NCBI GenBank assembly: GCA_015698045.1
Contig: BLAL01000252.1
Span: forward strand, 558,001-622,000
Direction: 5' to 3'
DNA from: Rhizophagus clarus
Taxonomy: Eukaryota > Glomeromycota > Glomeromycetes > Glomerales > Glomeraceae
DNA: 64,000 bases
Position 1 is the stretch's first letter; each line of letters begins with the position of its first letter. A program made the position numbers and the translations under genes. Of this stretch, positions 10,331 through 23,960 are shown one piece after another. The notes beneath the pieces are model-generated. The model saw only the letters and a list, made by a program, of their open reading frames with translations. It had not been told where the DNA came from and searched no databases.

Positions 10331-13000
10331 CCAACAAAATAACCAAGTCACAAGACCAATAATACATCATAATAATAATGCATAAATTTGATTAAAGTAA
10401 TGAAAATGCAGGTTAAATATAATACCACATTTGCATATCATAATGTGACAACTTCAAAAATAAAAGTAAAACTTAATGATAATTTCTACAAATCTATTAA
10501 AAAATTTATTCAATCAACTTTTGTTATTCAGATTAAATCTTTATTTGAAGTTAATGTATTTTCCTTTATTAAAATAACAGAAGTTAAAAGATAAGAAAAA
10601 CACAACTTTTATTAAATACAATGAGTAAATTTAAACTTTAAAACTAAGTCTAATAATATACTACTTATATTTTTTTTTTATCTAAACCTTTTTTTTTTTA
10701 TAGATTTTAACTTTTTTAAAAGTGTTAAATATATTAAATAAAGATACAACAAAATTTATAATGAATATGAGAAAGAAATACAATGAGAAAGAAAAAAAAC
10801 AAAAAAAAAGAAGATAGAGAGAAAGAGAAATAGTAAAATCATGTATTATATGTACAATTTCTGAAGGTAGATCATAAAATAAAGTAAATCAAGAAGTGGA
10901 TTAAGGTGAAAAAGATAAAGTATAGATATTAATAAAAAGGTAAATAAAAACACTTCAAATGATAATTATTCTTTTTTTCAAAACCTAAAAAGAATTAAAT
11001 TAAAACAAAATAAAACAAAAAAAAAAATGATGATAGTCATTAAAAAAATATTGATTTGTTGACTTTTTTTTCAATTTATTTAATTATTATATAATTACTT
11101 ATTAATATTTACAAATAAATTTTAATAAAATTATATAGTAATTAGCAGATCTTTTGAAAAAAAATATTTAATTAAAATTTGAATTAAAATTTCATAAGAA
11201 ATTAAAAAACAACTATAAAAACATGAATAAAAAACAAAAAAAAATAAATGAAATAATTAAATAAAAAAAACAAAAAGCAAAAAATAGCAAAATTAAAATA
11301 AAATTATAAAAATAATGTTTAAAAAAAGTTAAAGGAAGTAAAATTTAAATGAAATTATAGACAAATCATAAGAATAATAATCGAAAAAACTTGATTTGAT
11401 CTTTAGAATAAAATTACAAGTCCAAAGCTGAAATATAATTAAATAAATAATATAAGCTTAATCAACAAAAATACAAAAATTGTAAGAAAAAAAAAGATTA
11501 ATTAATATTAAAAAAGATTTACATAGGTAAATAAAGTAAAACCAATTTACCCAAAACTATTAAATAATCATATATAAATTTTAATTTCAAATTTTATTGA
11601 TTAATTATATAAAGTATTAACAATATTTTTCTAAAATTAAAAGATCATCTACTTGTTTTCTTAGTCTATGAAATAGATAATTAGATAATTTTATAATATT
11701 ATTACTACTTAACATCCTATAAATATATGTTATATAGTTGAATATGATATTCTGTAAACTAAATTTTATTTACTAAAGGCTTTTCATTTAGTCCTCCTTT
11801 TATAGCTTCTTAAAAAATCAAATATGAATTAAGAAAGTTAAAATATTCTCTAAAATAAAAATGAAAAAAGAAAAATTTTTAATAGTTAATCAATAAATTA
11901 TTAAAACCATCAAAGAAAAAAATTTTTTTTTTAATAACTAAATTATTATACATTATATATAAATAAATTTTTAACCAAAATTAAATAAAAAAAACTTCAA
12001 ATGACTAAAAAATATATATATATAAAATAAAAAAACAAGAATATATTGAAATTATAGTAATAATAAAATAATAATTTTTATTTATTATTTTTATTATCAT
12101 TGCAAATTATTTTTTTTAAAAAAAAAAGTCATTTACTATAGTAAAAATTCATTTTTTTGCATTTTGTGTAAAAATTACTTGAAAAATTAGTATAACAAGC
12201 TTAAAAAAACTTTTTTCTTTTGAAAATTTACATATTTTACTAATGTTAAAATTGTATAAATATTTTTACTTTAACTTAAATCTTAAAGAAAGTTTATTTT
12301 TATAGTTGTTTTTTAATATATATAAAAAATTTTTTTTACTACTAAAAATAGAAAAATAAAGATAGAAGTTAATAGAACACACAATAATCTATTAAATTTT
12401 AATTTATATAAGCGTGGTATATTAAAGTTTGATATAAAATAAAATATTCCAATTAATATTACACAAAATTTTTTTAATATAAAAATAATTTGCATGTGAT
12501 ATTTCTGGTGACTGATAAACTATATTATAATAATCAAAAATATTGGTTATATAAAATTAGTATAATCTTATAAAATCATATAATAATATTTTTTAAATTT
12601 AAGTAAAAATTATCTTATTACAATTTTTAGAATTCTATTATCTTATATAAAAAAAATTATCTGATTACCAAATGATTATTAAATATAATTTTCATGAAAT
12701 ATCAGAGTTCTAAAAATTGCAATAATAATATTATTATTACTGATATTTAAAGAAGATTAATTAAAAAAAATAATATTTATTTTTTAATTTTTATTAAAAT
12801 AAATATAAAAGTATTATTTTAATTATAAAATCTTTAGTAATCATGATTTAATAATAGTAATTTAATATTAATCTTGACTTAATTATGATTAATAATTTAT
12901 AATAATGCTTTATTAATATATTTGTATGACATAAAATTACAAGAAAAAAAGAAAAAAAAAATAATTCAAATTTTTTTTTTTTAACATTTTTCAAGAGAAT
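10331..13000. other. AT-rich intergenic DNA
   Basis: About 2.7 kb of A- and T-rich sequence with purine-rich patches (near 10780-10830). Short open frames here have the composition of the background and no family resemblance. No gene is supported. Confidence 0.55.
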
Positions 13001-15397
13001 ATGGCTGCATTAATAAATTTATATCAAAGAAAATGTTTTAAAAAAGTTTTTAATAATTTAAATAGTATTATATCAAATTCAAAAAGATTTTATACAAATA
13101 ATAATACATTAAAAATATTACCTTTATCAAATGAAAATTTCAAAATATTTTCATATAAAAAAAAATTATTATTTTCATTAAAATCCAATAAAAAATTTTC
13201 TACCCAAACACAACTTTCAATTATACCTCAATCCTTAAATATTGAATCAGAATCTTTAGAAAAAATACCTGTTAAAACTCAACTTCCTTTATTAATAAAA
13301 GAAATTACAACCATTAAAAAACATCTTCCTTCAATAGAAGAAATTAAATCAAACATTGATAATTATGAACGAATGGTAAATTTAATTGAAGAATTAGGAT
13401 ATACTTTAAAGGAAGAAAGTAATAAATTAGAAGAAAGTAAGAATTTATATTAAGCAAATTTTATTTCACATTAACAATTTATTAATAATTAATATTTATT
13501 TATTTTATTTTTTAGTTCCAATTTTAACTAAAAAAAGTTTTGCAATTAATGGAGCAATTAGACCAAAAGAAGTACCATTTGTTTACTTTATAGATCCACT
13601 AGAACATCAAGAAAATAATAAATTTTTAAATGATATTAGAGGACACAAATTTTTGATGCTTATGGGATCACGATTGTCTGGCAAATCTACACGAGCTTAC
13701 CAACTTATACAAGAGTTACATAAAGCAGGATTTATCTGTTTATAGTAAGTTTTTATAATATACAACGTATACGATGTGATTTATTCTTATTTACATTTAT
13801 TTTTCAAATCAGTACATCTTTTGCAAATGTAACGGCAAATGAAGATAAAAATATTTTCTGGAAAAATTTAGGAAAATCACTTCAACGTATTAATAACAAT
13901 CACTTTCGTCATCGTAAAGAAATCACGTCTTCTAATGATTTTCTTGATGTTTTTGCTGGAAGTGAATGGAAGAAAAAAATTGTAATCTTTATAGATGATT
14001 TTGATTGTTTGTATAATGCTACTGATGAAGTTCGTGATGATTGTTTAAATACTTTTCGATGTATCAAAGAAAGTATTTGTGATTTTGCGATTTGTTCAAT
14101 TGTTGCTATTGGAAATTTTAACATTCAATATTTGAAGACATCAGAAATGCGTATATCACCTTTCAGTATTAGAGAATCTTTTAATAATTCAAATTTCAGT
14201 AAAGAGCAAATACAAGCTTTATTCAATGATTTTACACAAGAAAAATCAATTACACTCGATGAAGAAATAATCGATGATATTTATTTACGAACAAATGGGT
14301 AATATATAAATTTTTTTTTTTTTATAATAAATTATTTGTCACGTATTATTAACAAAACATTTGTTTTTTTTAATAGACATCCTGGTCTGGTTGGTCTTTG
14401 TGGACATTTAATTGCTGAAAATCTAATTGAAGCAGCTAAACGTTTTGGAAATCTAAATTTTGCAACTTGGCAAAATTACGTTATTAAATTATTATATTCA
14501 GATATACAGAATTTTCCAATTTTTGAGAGATTGAAAAATATGTTATTAGATCAAAGTGAGAATACAAGAAATGCCATGTACTTTTTACGATCACAAGTCT
14601 TTTCCAATTCAGGTCCATATTTCTTTAAGGATAAGGATATACAATTTCTCAAACTTTTTGCCAATGAAGGAATTTTAAGACCCGAAAATAGAGGTTATAT
14701 GATATCATCTCCTTTATTACATTCCTTCATTTTGCAGTATATAATGCCTAATATTTTTAAGTATAGTCCTTTAAAAAAACCCCCATTTCGTGATGATGGG
14801 TCAGTTGACATTTTCAGGATTTTAAAAGAAGCCGTCAATACTTTTGACAAAAACTATATAAAATCAGCAGCTATCTCATATAAAAAGACAGCACAGGTGA
14901 CCGTTGACAGACAAAAGGACGTATTAATTCCTCATGAGAATTTGTACCAACAAGAGCTAGCCATTATCATAACAAATTGGCTTGAAAAGTGGGATGTCAT
15001 AAGCCAAAATCATGTTAATACAACTGAGAATGAAAAGACAAATAATCTTAATTATAGTTTGGTGATAACGGCACCTGAAAAACCAACAGCGGTAATTGGA
15101 ATTGCTGCTACGAAAACTTTAAGCGAACTGAATGAATATTTCAACCAGACTCTAACATATGCACATTCACTTGAATCAAAACTTAATGTTCGTGATATCT
15201 GGGTAATTCACTTCACTTGTCAGGACTTAAACAACAAATGTCCTTACTGGCCTACAAGGGAGCAAGAGAAGGCAGGTCTTAATACCATACATATATGGCA
15301 TGATCTCAAATTCACAGAAGTACGGATTAGTGCACGCTGGAAAGGAATTAATGGTATGCAGGAGATTAGGGATGAAAATATTGAGAAGTTTGAATAG
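13001..15397 (+). CDS. P-loop AAA-type ATPase with nuclease-like C-terminal domain and probable mitochondrial presequence
   Basis: Four exons, 13001-13436, 13516-13744, 13813-14298 and 14377-15397, summing to 724 codons (723 residues). The first 75 residues are rich in K, R, S, N and lack acids early on, with RFYT and KFST sites that resemble mitochondrial presequence cleavage motifs. Walker A is GSRLSGKST (196-204), Walker B is IVIFIDDFD (278-286), and the NGHPGL block near 383-388 resembles sensor-2 regions of STAND/AAA ATPases. Residues about 570-715 end with IHFT...YWP...IHIWHDLKFTEVRISARW, a C-terminal block I associate with restriction-endonuclease-fold tails in Rhizophagus and Crinkler-type proteins. 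I cannot pick out a canonical acid-x-lysine nuclease core there, so catalysis is doubtful. Function unknown. Confidence 0.82.
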
Positions 15398-15872
15398 AAA
15401 AACATAATTAGGTGCTGGCTTGTTGGGTACTGTAAAAGTTCATAATTTTTCATCCTTGTATTTCATTATTATTAAATAAACTAAATATATTCGATACTCA
15501 AATTTGATTCACGTGATTCGCTTTTTTTTTAATGACTGTCATTTAAGAAAATTTTTATTTGAATGCAATTTTTTTTTTCTTTTTTTTTTTTTTTTTTTGA
15601 GGAAGGAATTTTTTGAAAGTGGGAATGTTGTAAATATGTATATTGTGTATGATGAGAATTAAGAGAACTTTAAAAGTACATGCAATTAAAAAAAACTGAA
15701 ATATATACAGATGTAAAAAAAAAAAAAAAAAAAATACAAAAGAGAAAGAAAATAAAAACAAGTGAGAAGAAAGTTAAAGGGGGGGGAGAAGTTAAAAAGG
15801 GGAGGAAAATAAACAAAAAAAATTAACAAGAAATAAACAAAATAATTAAGAAATTGAAACACGTCATGTATA
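15398..15872. other. Convergent 3' intergenic region
   Basis: Sits between the ATPase gene (+) and the membrane protein gene (-), so both transcripts end here. AATAAA appears near 15473. Long T and A runs at 15571-15598 and 15716-15734 and a G run near 15780 are the only features. Confidence 0.6.
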
Positions 15873-17133
15873 TTATATTGGTACAAAACCATCATAATTT
15901 GGATGACCAAAACTACGACCACCATGTTTCATTTCGCTAAAAAAGTCAAACATTATATCCATCATAGAACTTAAATATGTCCAAGAAGTTGTTTCCAAGC
16001 CATATGTACCATGTACAACTGCTTCGTAAGGTTCGTAATACATATAAGAATATTGTGCTCGTTTGAACCTGTTTAATAGATAAGAAACAATTAGGGAAGT
16101 TAGAAAAAAATTAATTTGATTAAAATAGGAAAAAATAAAAGATTTTCTTTACTTACTTCCATATGAGACCAATAATTGATAACTCAAGTAATAAAATGCA
16201 AGTCAAAAATAAATACCAATTAATACTGCAATATAATCTTTCATAAGCTTGGTATAATACTTGAATAGGATGTACAATCAATGCAAGAAGTGACATTAAA
16301 TTATTCCATATATTAGAGAATAAACTCGTTAATGATGTTGAATTGGTAGTGGTTTCGTGAAGTTGGTGTGGCGCAGCATCGTGTCTTGTCTTTTGTTAAA
16401 AAGGGAAATTCAAGTTAAAAATCAAAATTTAAACACATATGTTACATATATTTATACATGATTATAATATTAGATATTGTACCTTTGTATTATTAAATGT
16501 TTTTGATCTCGCCTTTGCCATTAATTCAAAAATGTTGCTACGAAGAGCCGAAGTATCTCTATCAATGTCGTCGGCTTCTTTTGCTTTTGTTCCAAATTGC
16601 GCTAAAAGCTTTTTCAATTCGTTCTAATAAAGAAATAAATATAGATTATTATAAATTGATTTCAAAATAAACACCAAGCAATAGAATATTTACCCCTGAA
16701 CGTTCTAATTCTGCTTTTTGTTTATCACGTTCTGAATCGGGTTTTCGTTTATGAGAACGACTACTTTTTTTCTGTTTTTCTAATGGTTCGAGAGACGACT
16801 GCTAATGATTAAAGGAAGGATGAGGAAGATTCGAACCGGTGAAAAATCAGATCATTAAATGAATTGAATTCACGTAGAAGGTTGTTGAATGGTCGATAAT
16901 AAATGATTTCGATAGTTTTGTGGTTTTAAAAAAAAAAAAAAATAAATAAATAATATATAAATGATTAATATATATAAAATTATATATAATTTTTAAAAAG
17001 TATTGTTTATAATTTCCCTTAAAAGAAATTTTTTTTTTTAAATACGAACCTTATCCATCTTTGGCTGTTCTTTAAGATTATTGTTATTTTTTGAGTAAGT
17101 TTTATCTTTGTTTGATTTTTCCATTTTTTCCAT
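15873..17133 (-). CDS. Small membrane protein with charged N-terminus, unknown family
   Basis: Five exons on the minus strand: 17133-17050, 16801-16694, 16623-16483, 16389-16157, 16068-15873; 254 codons, every junction in frame. The 253-residue product has a very polar, lysine-rich first 65 residues (K, S, E, D, R), a helical segment around 65-112, a hydrophobic amphipathic stretch at 142-156 and one strong membrane span near 167-187 (WYLFLTCILLLELSIIGLIW). The tail after it is aromatic (QYSYMYYEPYEAVVHGTYG) and ends FGHPNYDGFVPI. The shape is that of a tail-proximal membrane anchor with a coiled-coil cytosolic arm. I do not recognise the family. The first donor is GTTCGT, less usual than the GTAAGT or GTAAAT of its other introns. 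Confidence 0.78.
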
Positions 17134-20100
17134 CTTATAATAATAATATACTTTAGGGGAAGGGATTATTGTTTCTAATAAGAAAATGGGAGGGGAAAAA
17201 AAATAACAATCGTGTATATGTTTCCTGTGATATTGTAATAAATTTTATCGAAAAAGTTTTGTTTCTAATTATTATTTATAATATATAAATAAATATATTC
17301 TAAGAATCTAGTTATTCTTTTATCGAACCGACTATTAACAATAAATAATAAAAAACTGTCAAAAAAGTTTTTTTTTAAAAAAAAAAGGTAGGATGTTTGT
17401 TTCCAGGGGTGAGAAGTTTTATGTGCTGTCGATTTTATTTATTTTTTTTTTTTATTTTTTTTTTTTTTTTAAAAAAAAAGGAATTTTTTTTTTGTAAAAA
17501 GGTGGGGGGAAAAAAGCTAATAATGTGGAGTTTTTATAACTGTAACCCAAGTCTTTTCCAATTTGCAACTTTAATTTTTCTTGTGTTAATTATTTTTAAA
17601 AAAAAACCCGCCCTCTTGAATTTAAACAAGTTTATTCGGGTGTTGTTTCAATTACATTTTGGTGGTACGGGTAAATTCGTGATAGACAAATCAAGAGAGA
17701 TATTTGTGATAAAGAAAAGGATAATATAATGTATTGTTTAAAGTAGTACAGGGATTTTTTAGTTGTAACAATTGTAACAGTAATGTAACGTAGGGCAATT
17801 ATACACTTCATTTTCATATATGACGAATGTAATCATTTATATAATTCGGTAAAAATAAAATGAGTCTCCGTAATTACTAATGAATTAAAGTGACACGGAA
17901 TTGAACAATAAGGAAATATTTAAAAAAATGCGGTAACACATGATTTCATTTTTTTTTATGATACACAATTCTTTTTTTGAAACATATTAAAAAAAAATAT
18001 AAAATGAGGGTGAATAAGAAGGATTCACGTGTTGATATTTAAAAAAATAAAGAGTGAAAAGGGTTAGCGGGTTCGGTTTGATCATTTAATTAAAAAAAAA
18101 AAACGATTGTAATCACAACAAAGATTTTTTTTTTTTGTACGTTTTGTACGCGGATTGAGAAAATCCTTTTATTAAACAAGATTGGTATAGGCAGTGATTT
18201 TTAAAACCTATACTATGACTGATAACTTGAATATATTTGATATTTTTAATAATTTACTCTATTATTATCTTTCCCTATTTTCGGTTATTTGATTGATATC
18301 AATTTTACGAAATTTCACGCAGGAAGTTAACGATAATCAGTGAGGATCATCGCTCGTGGCATTTTTTGACGCAAATGTTATAATTACTTGAATGAATCTC
18401 TTGTTTATATTAAAAACTGAAACGAAAAATAAAGGAGTAAAAAAAAACAAACAGGTTATAAACTATTTTAACCAAGTATTTAACTTATAACCACGTAATT
18501 TAAACTATAAAGAAATACTTTCTATAAACTTTCTTGACAAACGTCATTTTACGTTAAATTATAAAAAAAAAAAAAATCAACTTTTTACCACTATAATCGA
18601 TGATGATAATAACCGAACTATACCTTTACGGACTTTTTCAAAAGATTATAATTTTTTGCGGTAATGATTCTCTGAGAACATGTAAAAAGTATGTAGATTG
18701 TAACTTTATTTTCACACGGACACCAACGAACTTGCATACATATTCATTTCCTGACACGTTACACACCCTTTTCTGGGAAAAACTTTTCGATTAAGTGGTA
18801 TAGCAGTTTTGGGGATGAAAATAAATAATCGGTAAACGATAAGATGGATTTAGATTATCTTCGTTTAAAAAAAAATTTTTTTTTTTTTTTCTTTTTTTTT
18901 TTTTTTTCACAAAGAATTTCTTTGAAATTGACCAAAAAAGTTTTTATTTTATCAAGTTATATCCGGAGAGAGTAATTTATACATTTTTGAAATTATTTGC
19001 TAAAAATAAATGATTATTGTAACAGGTAAAACTTGATTTACTTGATATTAACTCGATTTTTAAAAAAAAAACTAGTTTTTTTTTCATGATCTTTTGTTTG
19101 ATAAATAATAAATAATATAATAATGAGATGTTACGAACACAAGAAATTAAGTTCGAGTTTAATTTGAAAATCTTAATTCAAGTTATTAAACATGCTTAAT
19201 TCCGGTTTCTTTCAAGTAATCCTTGTTAAACAATCACGTGGACTTGAACGAGTGTACAGGAATTTTATCAATGCGTACTTTTTTTTTTCTCTCTCGCCTT
19301 TTTTTTTTCTAAAAAAAAACAACGTTTGCATTTAATTAAGTAAATAAACAAGTTATTTTCTTGGCTTTCACCACACTTCGTCATTATTTCAGACTATTTC
19401 AGACTATTTCAAACTATTTCGGATTTTTGAAACCGATATCTTGCTTTAGTTCAGGATTTCCTGGGAATATTTTTCACGTGACTAACAGTTAAATATGAGC
19501 AACAACATAGATGAGATGTTGATAAAATATTTCTCTTCGAAACTGAAAAGAAAAAAAAAAAGTTCTTCGAAATTATAATGAGTTGGAGAAGAATATTGAA
19601 AATATCGAAGTAAAAAAAAAAAAAAAAGTGATTTTTTTTTTTTGTCATACAGAAAAAAAGATGGTTAACCCTTTTTGAGAACGTATGCATAACATTTAAA
19701 TTCTCATTTACACCAAAAGTTACTCACCGTTTAGGGTTAAATCTTCGGTATGTGAAAGAAAACTTTGTCATATCGATTTTGTTTTTTTTAAAAAATTTTT
19801 TTTTTTTTTTTTTGTTGTTAAAGTACATAAATAAGGTTCCATATTTTTTATGAGAATATTTATTAAAGGCGGTTAACGGTGATAGGTATGTCCAACTTCG
19901 GTATAAATATATTAATATATCAAAAGGTTATTGCCAAAAAAATAAAAATTTACTTACAAACCAAAACATTCCTGTAATTTATAGATCTTTGACTTAATAA
20001 AGCTCATTATTTTATTGAATCAAAACTTTATTACCAAAGCCCTCATTAATCTATTTATAGTTTTTTGTTTACTTTTTTTGTCGTAATGTCAAATGCCATC

Positions 20101-21974
20101 AATGCTGTCAATGCGAATTGTCGATACGAACCTGTCAATAAGAAGTGTCAATGCGTAATTGCGTATTAGATCAAGATTAAACTTAAAAAAAAAATTTTTT
20201 GCACTAAAATTGTTAATTATTTGAATAAACAAATGATTAACGGTTTAGATAGAAAAGGAAATTAAGAACGCGTCCTTTAAACCCTAATTAATTATATGAT
20301 AGATGAGAAAAACGTGCCATTTTATCTTTTTTATTTGGAATTAAAAATTCATATCAGCCGTTGAAATGAAAAAGGATTATGGAGTAATTATGGGAGTATT
20401 TATTTATTTGTTTATTTTCAAACTGTTTAATTAAAAAAAGATGTTATTTAGATTTATTAATTTAATTATATAGTAAATGATTTGCACTAAAATTTGCCCA
20501 AAATTATAAGGCATTAAAGATATGCTATAGCTGATATAGTGAAAAAAAGGTATGATTATTTCTGTATAAAAAAAAAAAAATTATATCATAATCTAATTTT
20601 GGTTAAAATTATAAAATTGATTTTAGTATTGGTATCCAAAAGTAGAGAATCTATTCTTAAATTATTTTTAGCATTATATATTTATTAAAAATAAAGGTAT
20701 TAATATATTTAATAAAAGAATATTTAATCATATTTAATCTGTAATATATTTAAAATAAATTATTTTTAATCTAATTTTAAAATTTATTATATTGAAATAA
20801 TTGCAAACATCTATTTTATTTGATTTAATAAAGTTAGTTAAATTCATATTAAATAAAAAAAATAAAAATATTAAAATAATAATAGCAAATATTTTAAAAA
20901 TTTTTTAAAAAATTTTCTTTTAAAAAACAAAAACTTAAATAATAATTAAAAATAATAAAATTATATATTAAATTTAAAATAAATTTATTCTTCATTTAAA
21001 TAAGATTTTAAAATATTACTTACTTTTTCAGATTTAATTAATTTTTTTTTTAAAATTTTTTTTTTTAAAAAAAAACATTTGTTTATTTATTTACAAAAAA
21101 AATAATTACAGTATTTTTTATTATAACAAATAATTTATTATAAATATAATTTTAATAATTAAAAATTATATATTATTAAAAATCATTTATTTTTTAAAAA
21201 AATTTATTTTACATTTTATTAAATAAATTAATAAATTTAAAAATTAAAAATTTTTTTTAAAAAAAAATTAAGTATATATTAAAAAAATAAATATTAAAAA
21301 AACCTAAAAAAAAAAAAAAATATTAAAAAAATCTAAAAAAAAAAAAAAATATTAAAAAAATCTAAAAAAAAAAAAATATTAAAAATAAAAATAAAATAAA
21401 ATAAAAAAAACCTAAAAAAATTTTAAAAAAAAAGAAAAAATAAAAGAAAATAAACATTTTTAAATACAATATATATATATATATATAAACCTATTTTAAC
21501 TTAATTGTTAATTATTATTTAATGTTTTTAATCCTCTTTATTTTTTAAAAAATTTAAATAAATATATCAAAATACTGTAATTAATTAATACTAAAAAACA
21601 AAAACTGTTATAAATCTAAAGTGAATGTATCACAAATTCTATTTTTATCTGTTTATATAAATATAGTATAAAATTTCAATAATGTAATATATGCAGATAA
21701 CTGAACTTTGTGTCTTTGTCATGTTTATATATTATTAAGATTTATAAATATATATAATCTTTTACTTTGTTTTGGATAATAATATAATTGTAAATTTAAT
21801 TAACAAATTAATAGTTTAAAAAGCATTACTACTTTAATATAAATAAATAAAAGATAAGAATAAAAAAATTTAAATGATAGAGATAATTTATAAATTTTAT
21901 TAAATTTGATATTATAATTTTGTTTAAAAAGTTAATATATAAAAAAATATATAAAAAATTAAATTAAAATTAGG
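17134..21974. other. Long gene-poor region with short tandem repeats
   Basis: Nearly 5 kb with no gene I can support. Homopolymer-rich throughout. An 11 bp unit close to ACTATTTCAG is repeated about four times near 19386-19425. A set of TGTCAATGCG-like words is clustered at 20087-20160. An A-rich unit of about 35 bp (AATATTAAAAAAATCTAAAA...) is repeated three times at about 21281-21385, and a TA repeat lies at 21470-21488. Parts between 17800 and 20300 have slightly higher complexity and may hold regulatory DNA for the membrane protein gene, but this is not demonstrated. Confidence 0.5.
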
Positions 21975-23960
21975 AATTTTTTTTTTTTTTTTTCTTTAAA
22001 GGCATTAGTAACGCAAAATTTTATTATAGTAAATGGTCGGTTAAAATAATCAACCTTAAAATACATTAAAAGAAAGCTTCTAGGGTCTGAGACCCCCCAG
22101 TCCAACCATACCGCCTCTAAACCAGGGCACAAAGTGATGCTAGCTAATCTAGACATCCTACAAGAGATAAAAAGTATAAAAAAGAAAATATTCTAAAAAC
22201 TAAAAAAAAACAAATTAAAAGTACGCTCCAAGACCTAAAGTATTACTACCCTAGTCTACTACCTCACGAGCGCGTTTAGAGTTTCTATAATTGTTGCTAT
22301 ATCTGCTGCTAGCTTCCTTTTGGAAATTTGGGGTTTCTTCGAAGATGACTTCTTGGTTGAGTCCAAAGTGCTTTTTGAGATCAGGGGTATTTCTTTTTTA
22401 GTTTTCTTTGGTTGCTTGGAATCTCTACGATTACCAATAGGAATACGATTTGATCCTATCCCAACGGTCTTGAGCTTATGTGACGAGATTTGTAAATTAA
22501 CGTTAATGGTTGACTGCTTACTTGTTTTGATCTCTTTAGTTTGTTTGTAAGCAGCTTTGTTATTAGACGGGCTTAGGTGGCAGGACCATGTCAGTGATGC
22601 GCCATTCCAAATCATAGGAATATCTATGCATTCTTTCATGCTGTCCCATGTTAATAAGTATCCTATGATTTTCCTTGATCCATCTGAAAATTTAATTTCT
22701 TTGAACATGCGTATATCACGTTGAATAAGGGAGTTAATGTTCTCTTTGAGGGCCAGCGTAGTTGTGTTCATATCATCAAGTGGGTTTTTGATTACAACTT
22801 GGTAGCGCTCTCTTTCTTTTCGTTCTTTGAGCGACCATGACGCTGGAAACTATTGCACTGGAAGTGCATTTAGCGGAGTCATCTAACTCTTATTTACATC
22901 ATATTCCGCAAAGATCTCTGTCATTTCAAATTTACAACGTACAGTCTTATATTTCTTCTGCTGCTTGACTTGTACAGAAATGACTCTTTCTCATGACGTT
23001 AAGTGTTGCAGGATGTCGACGTTGCTCCATTTTACTGGTATGTCATATATAAGGATATCTCAAACGGCCTTCGACGTAGGCGAAGGTTGAAATCCTATGA
23101 CAATGTAGTTCGCTTTATCTTCATCATATATATCTGGTTTGTTGTCTTTCCTTCTTAGAGATTTACCTTTCTCTTGGGTACTCGACGGTGTTGGTGATGA
23201 TTTCTCTAAAACAGGTAGGGGTCGATGATGAAGAAGATAGGATTGGTTGGGTCACCTGATTGGCTTCTTGTGATTAGTTCTTGCAGAATTTCTTCTTTTT
23301 CCTTTTCTTCTTATCTTTTTTTGTGGAACTAACTGTTTTAGGTTGATCGTTATTTGTAATGAGCAAACCAGTTGCTGATTGGTCCTCCTTTGTGAAAGAA
23401 ATATCCATTTCCTCCTCAGGGGCTTGCTGTGTAATAACTAACTTGGATTTATTAGCTGCTGTAGAACTACTTGATACGGTAATAAGCGGTTCATCGTTAG
23501 AAGTAATATTATCTGAATCATCAGAGGCATCGTATATGTCATTTTCCATCAGTATATACGTCCAGACAGAGGAAGACACGTGACGACTCAAAGCGAGAAA
23601 GAAGCCATAAATTTCTAACGAATAGTCTCTTCTTCCAAACCTGTACTTCTCTTGTTGTAGTTCTTTAATAGTTGACCAGTCATGGTCTTTAAGACATTTG
23701 AGAATAAATTTCCTGAGTTTTTCATTGTTAGACGTATTCCGTAGTAACTTGGGAAATATATCTATTATCTCTTCGAAAAAAAATTCTATTGTGGACTTAG
23801 TAATACACTCTTCTAAGACTTGCTTATTCACCGAAACGGTTGTTAAGCCTTTTTCCATGTTGTTTCCTATGACTACTCAGAAAAATAAAAAATAAAAATT
23901 GTATTTTTTATCGCAGAAAAATTGGGCTGAGTGATCGTTGAGAAGAGTTGCTGAAATATT
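21975..23960 (-). mobile_element. LINE-type retrotransposon remnant: ORF1 plus 3' end, no reverse transcriptase
   Basis: Minus-strand element with an A-tail: T-run at about 21977-21992 on the plus strand, AATAAA about 30 bp inside. The coding region runs from ATG 23858 to a stop at 22259. The first part (23858-23274) is acidic and ends in a lysine run (KDKKKRKKKK). The middle (23273-22780) carries an RRM-like block (DILIYDIPVKW, then KKYKTVRCKFEM) and FPASWSLKERKERERY, which resembles ORF1 proteins of Rhizophagus LINEs. The last part (22771-22259) continues with WDSMKECIDIPMIWN and a basic tail. About four in-frame stops interrupt the middle. No reverse transcriptase or endonuclease lies downstream, so this copy is internally shortened and cannot move alone. 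The 5' boundary is approximate and no clear target duplication was seen. Confidence 0.72.

Noticed and set aside
15555-15925. Phenylalanine-rich minus-strand frames
   Set aside because: Produced by long A and T runs in the convergent 3' region; no protein character.
16800-16860. GGTTCGAATC on the minus strand, like a tRNA T-arm or polymerase III B box
   Set aside because: No acceptor or anticodon stem can be built around it; it lies in an intron of the membrane protein gene.
17397-17729. 110-codon plus-strand frame
   Set aside because: Homopolymer-driven (F and K runs) in promoter-side DNA, no recognisable domain or splice context.
19386-20160. Short tandem words (ACTATTTCAG, TGTCAATGCG) as possible regulatory arrays
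   Set aside because: Only three or four imperfect units each, with no gene clearly linked; listed only as repeats in the gene-poor region.
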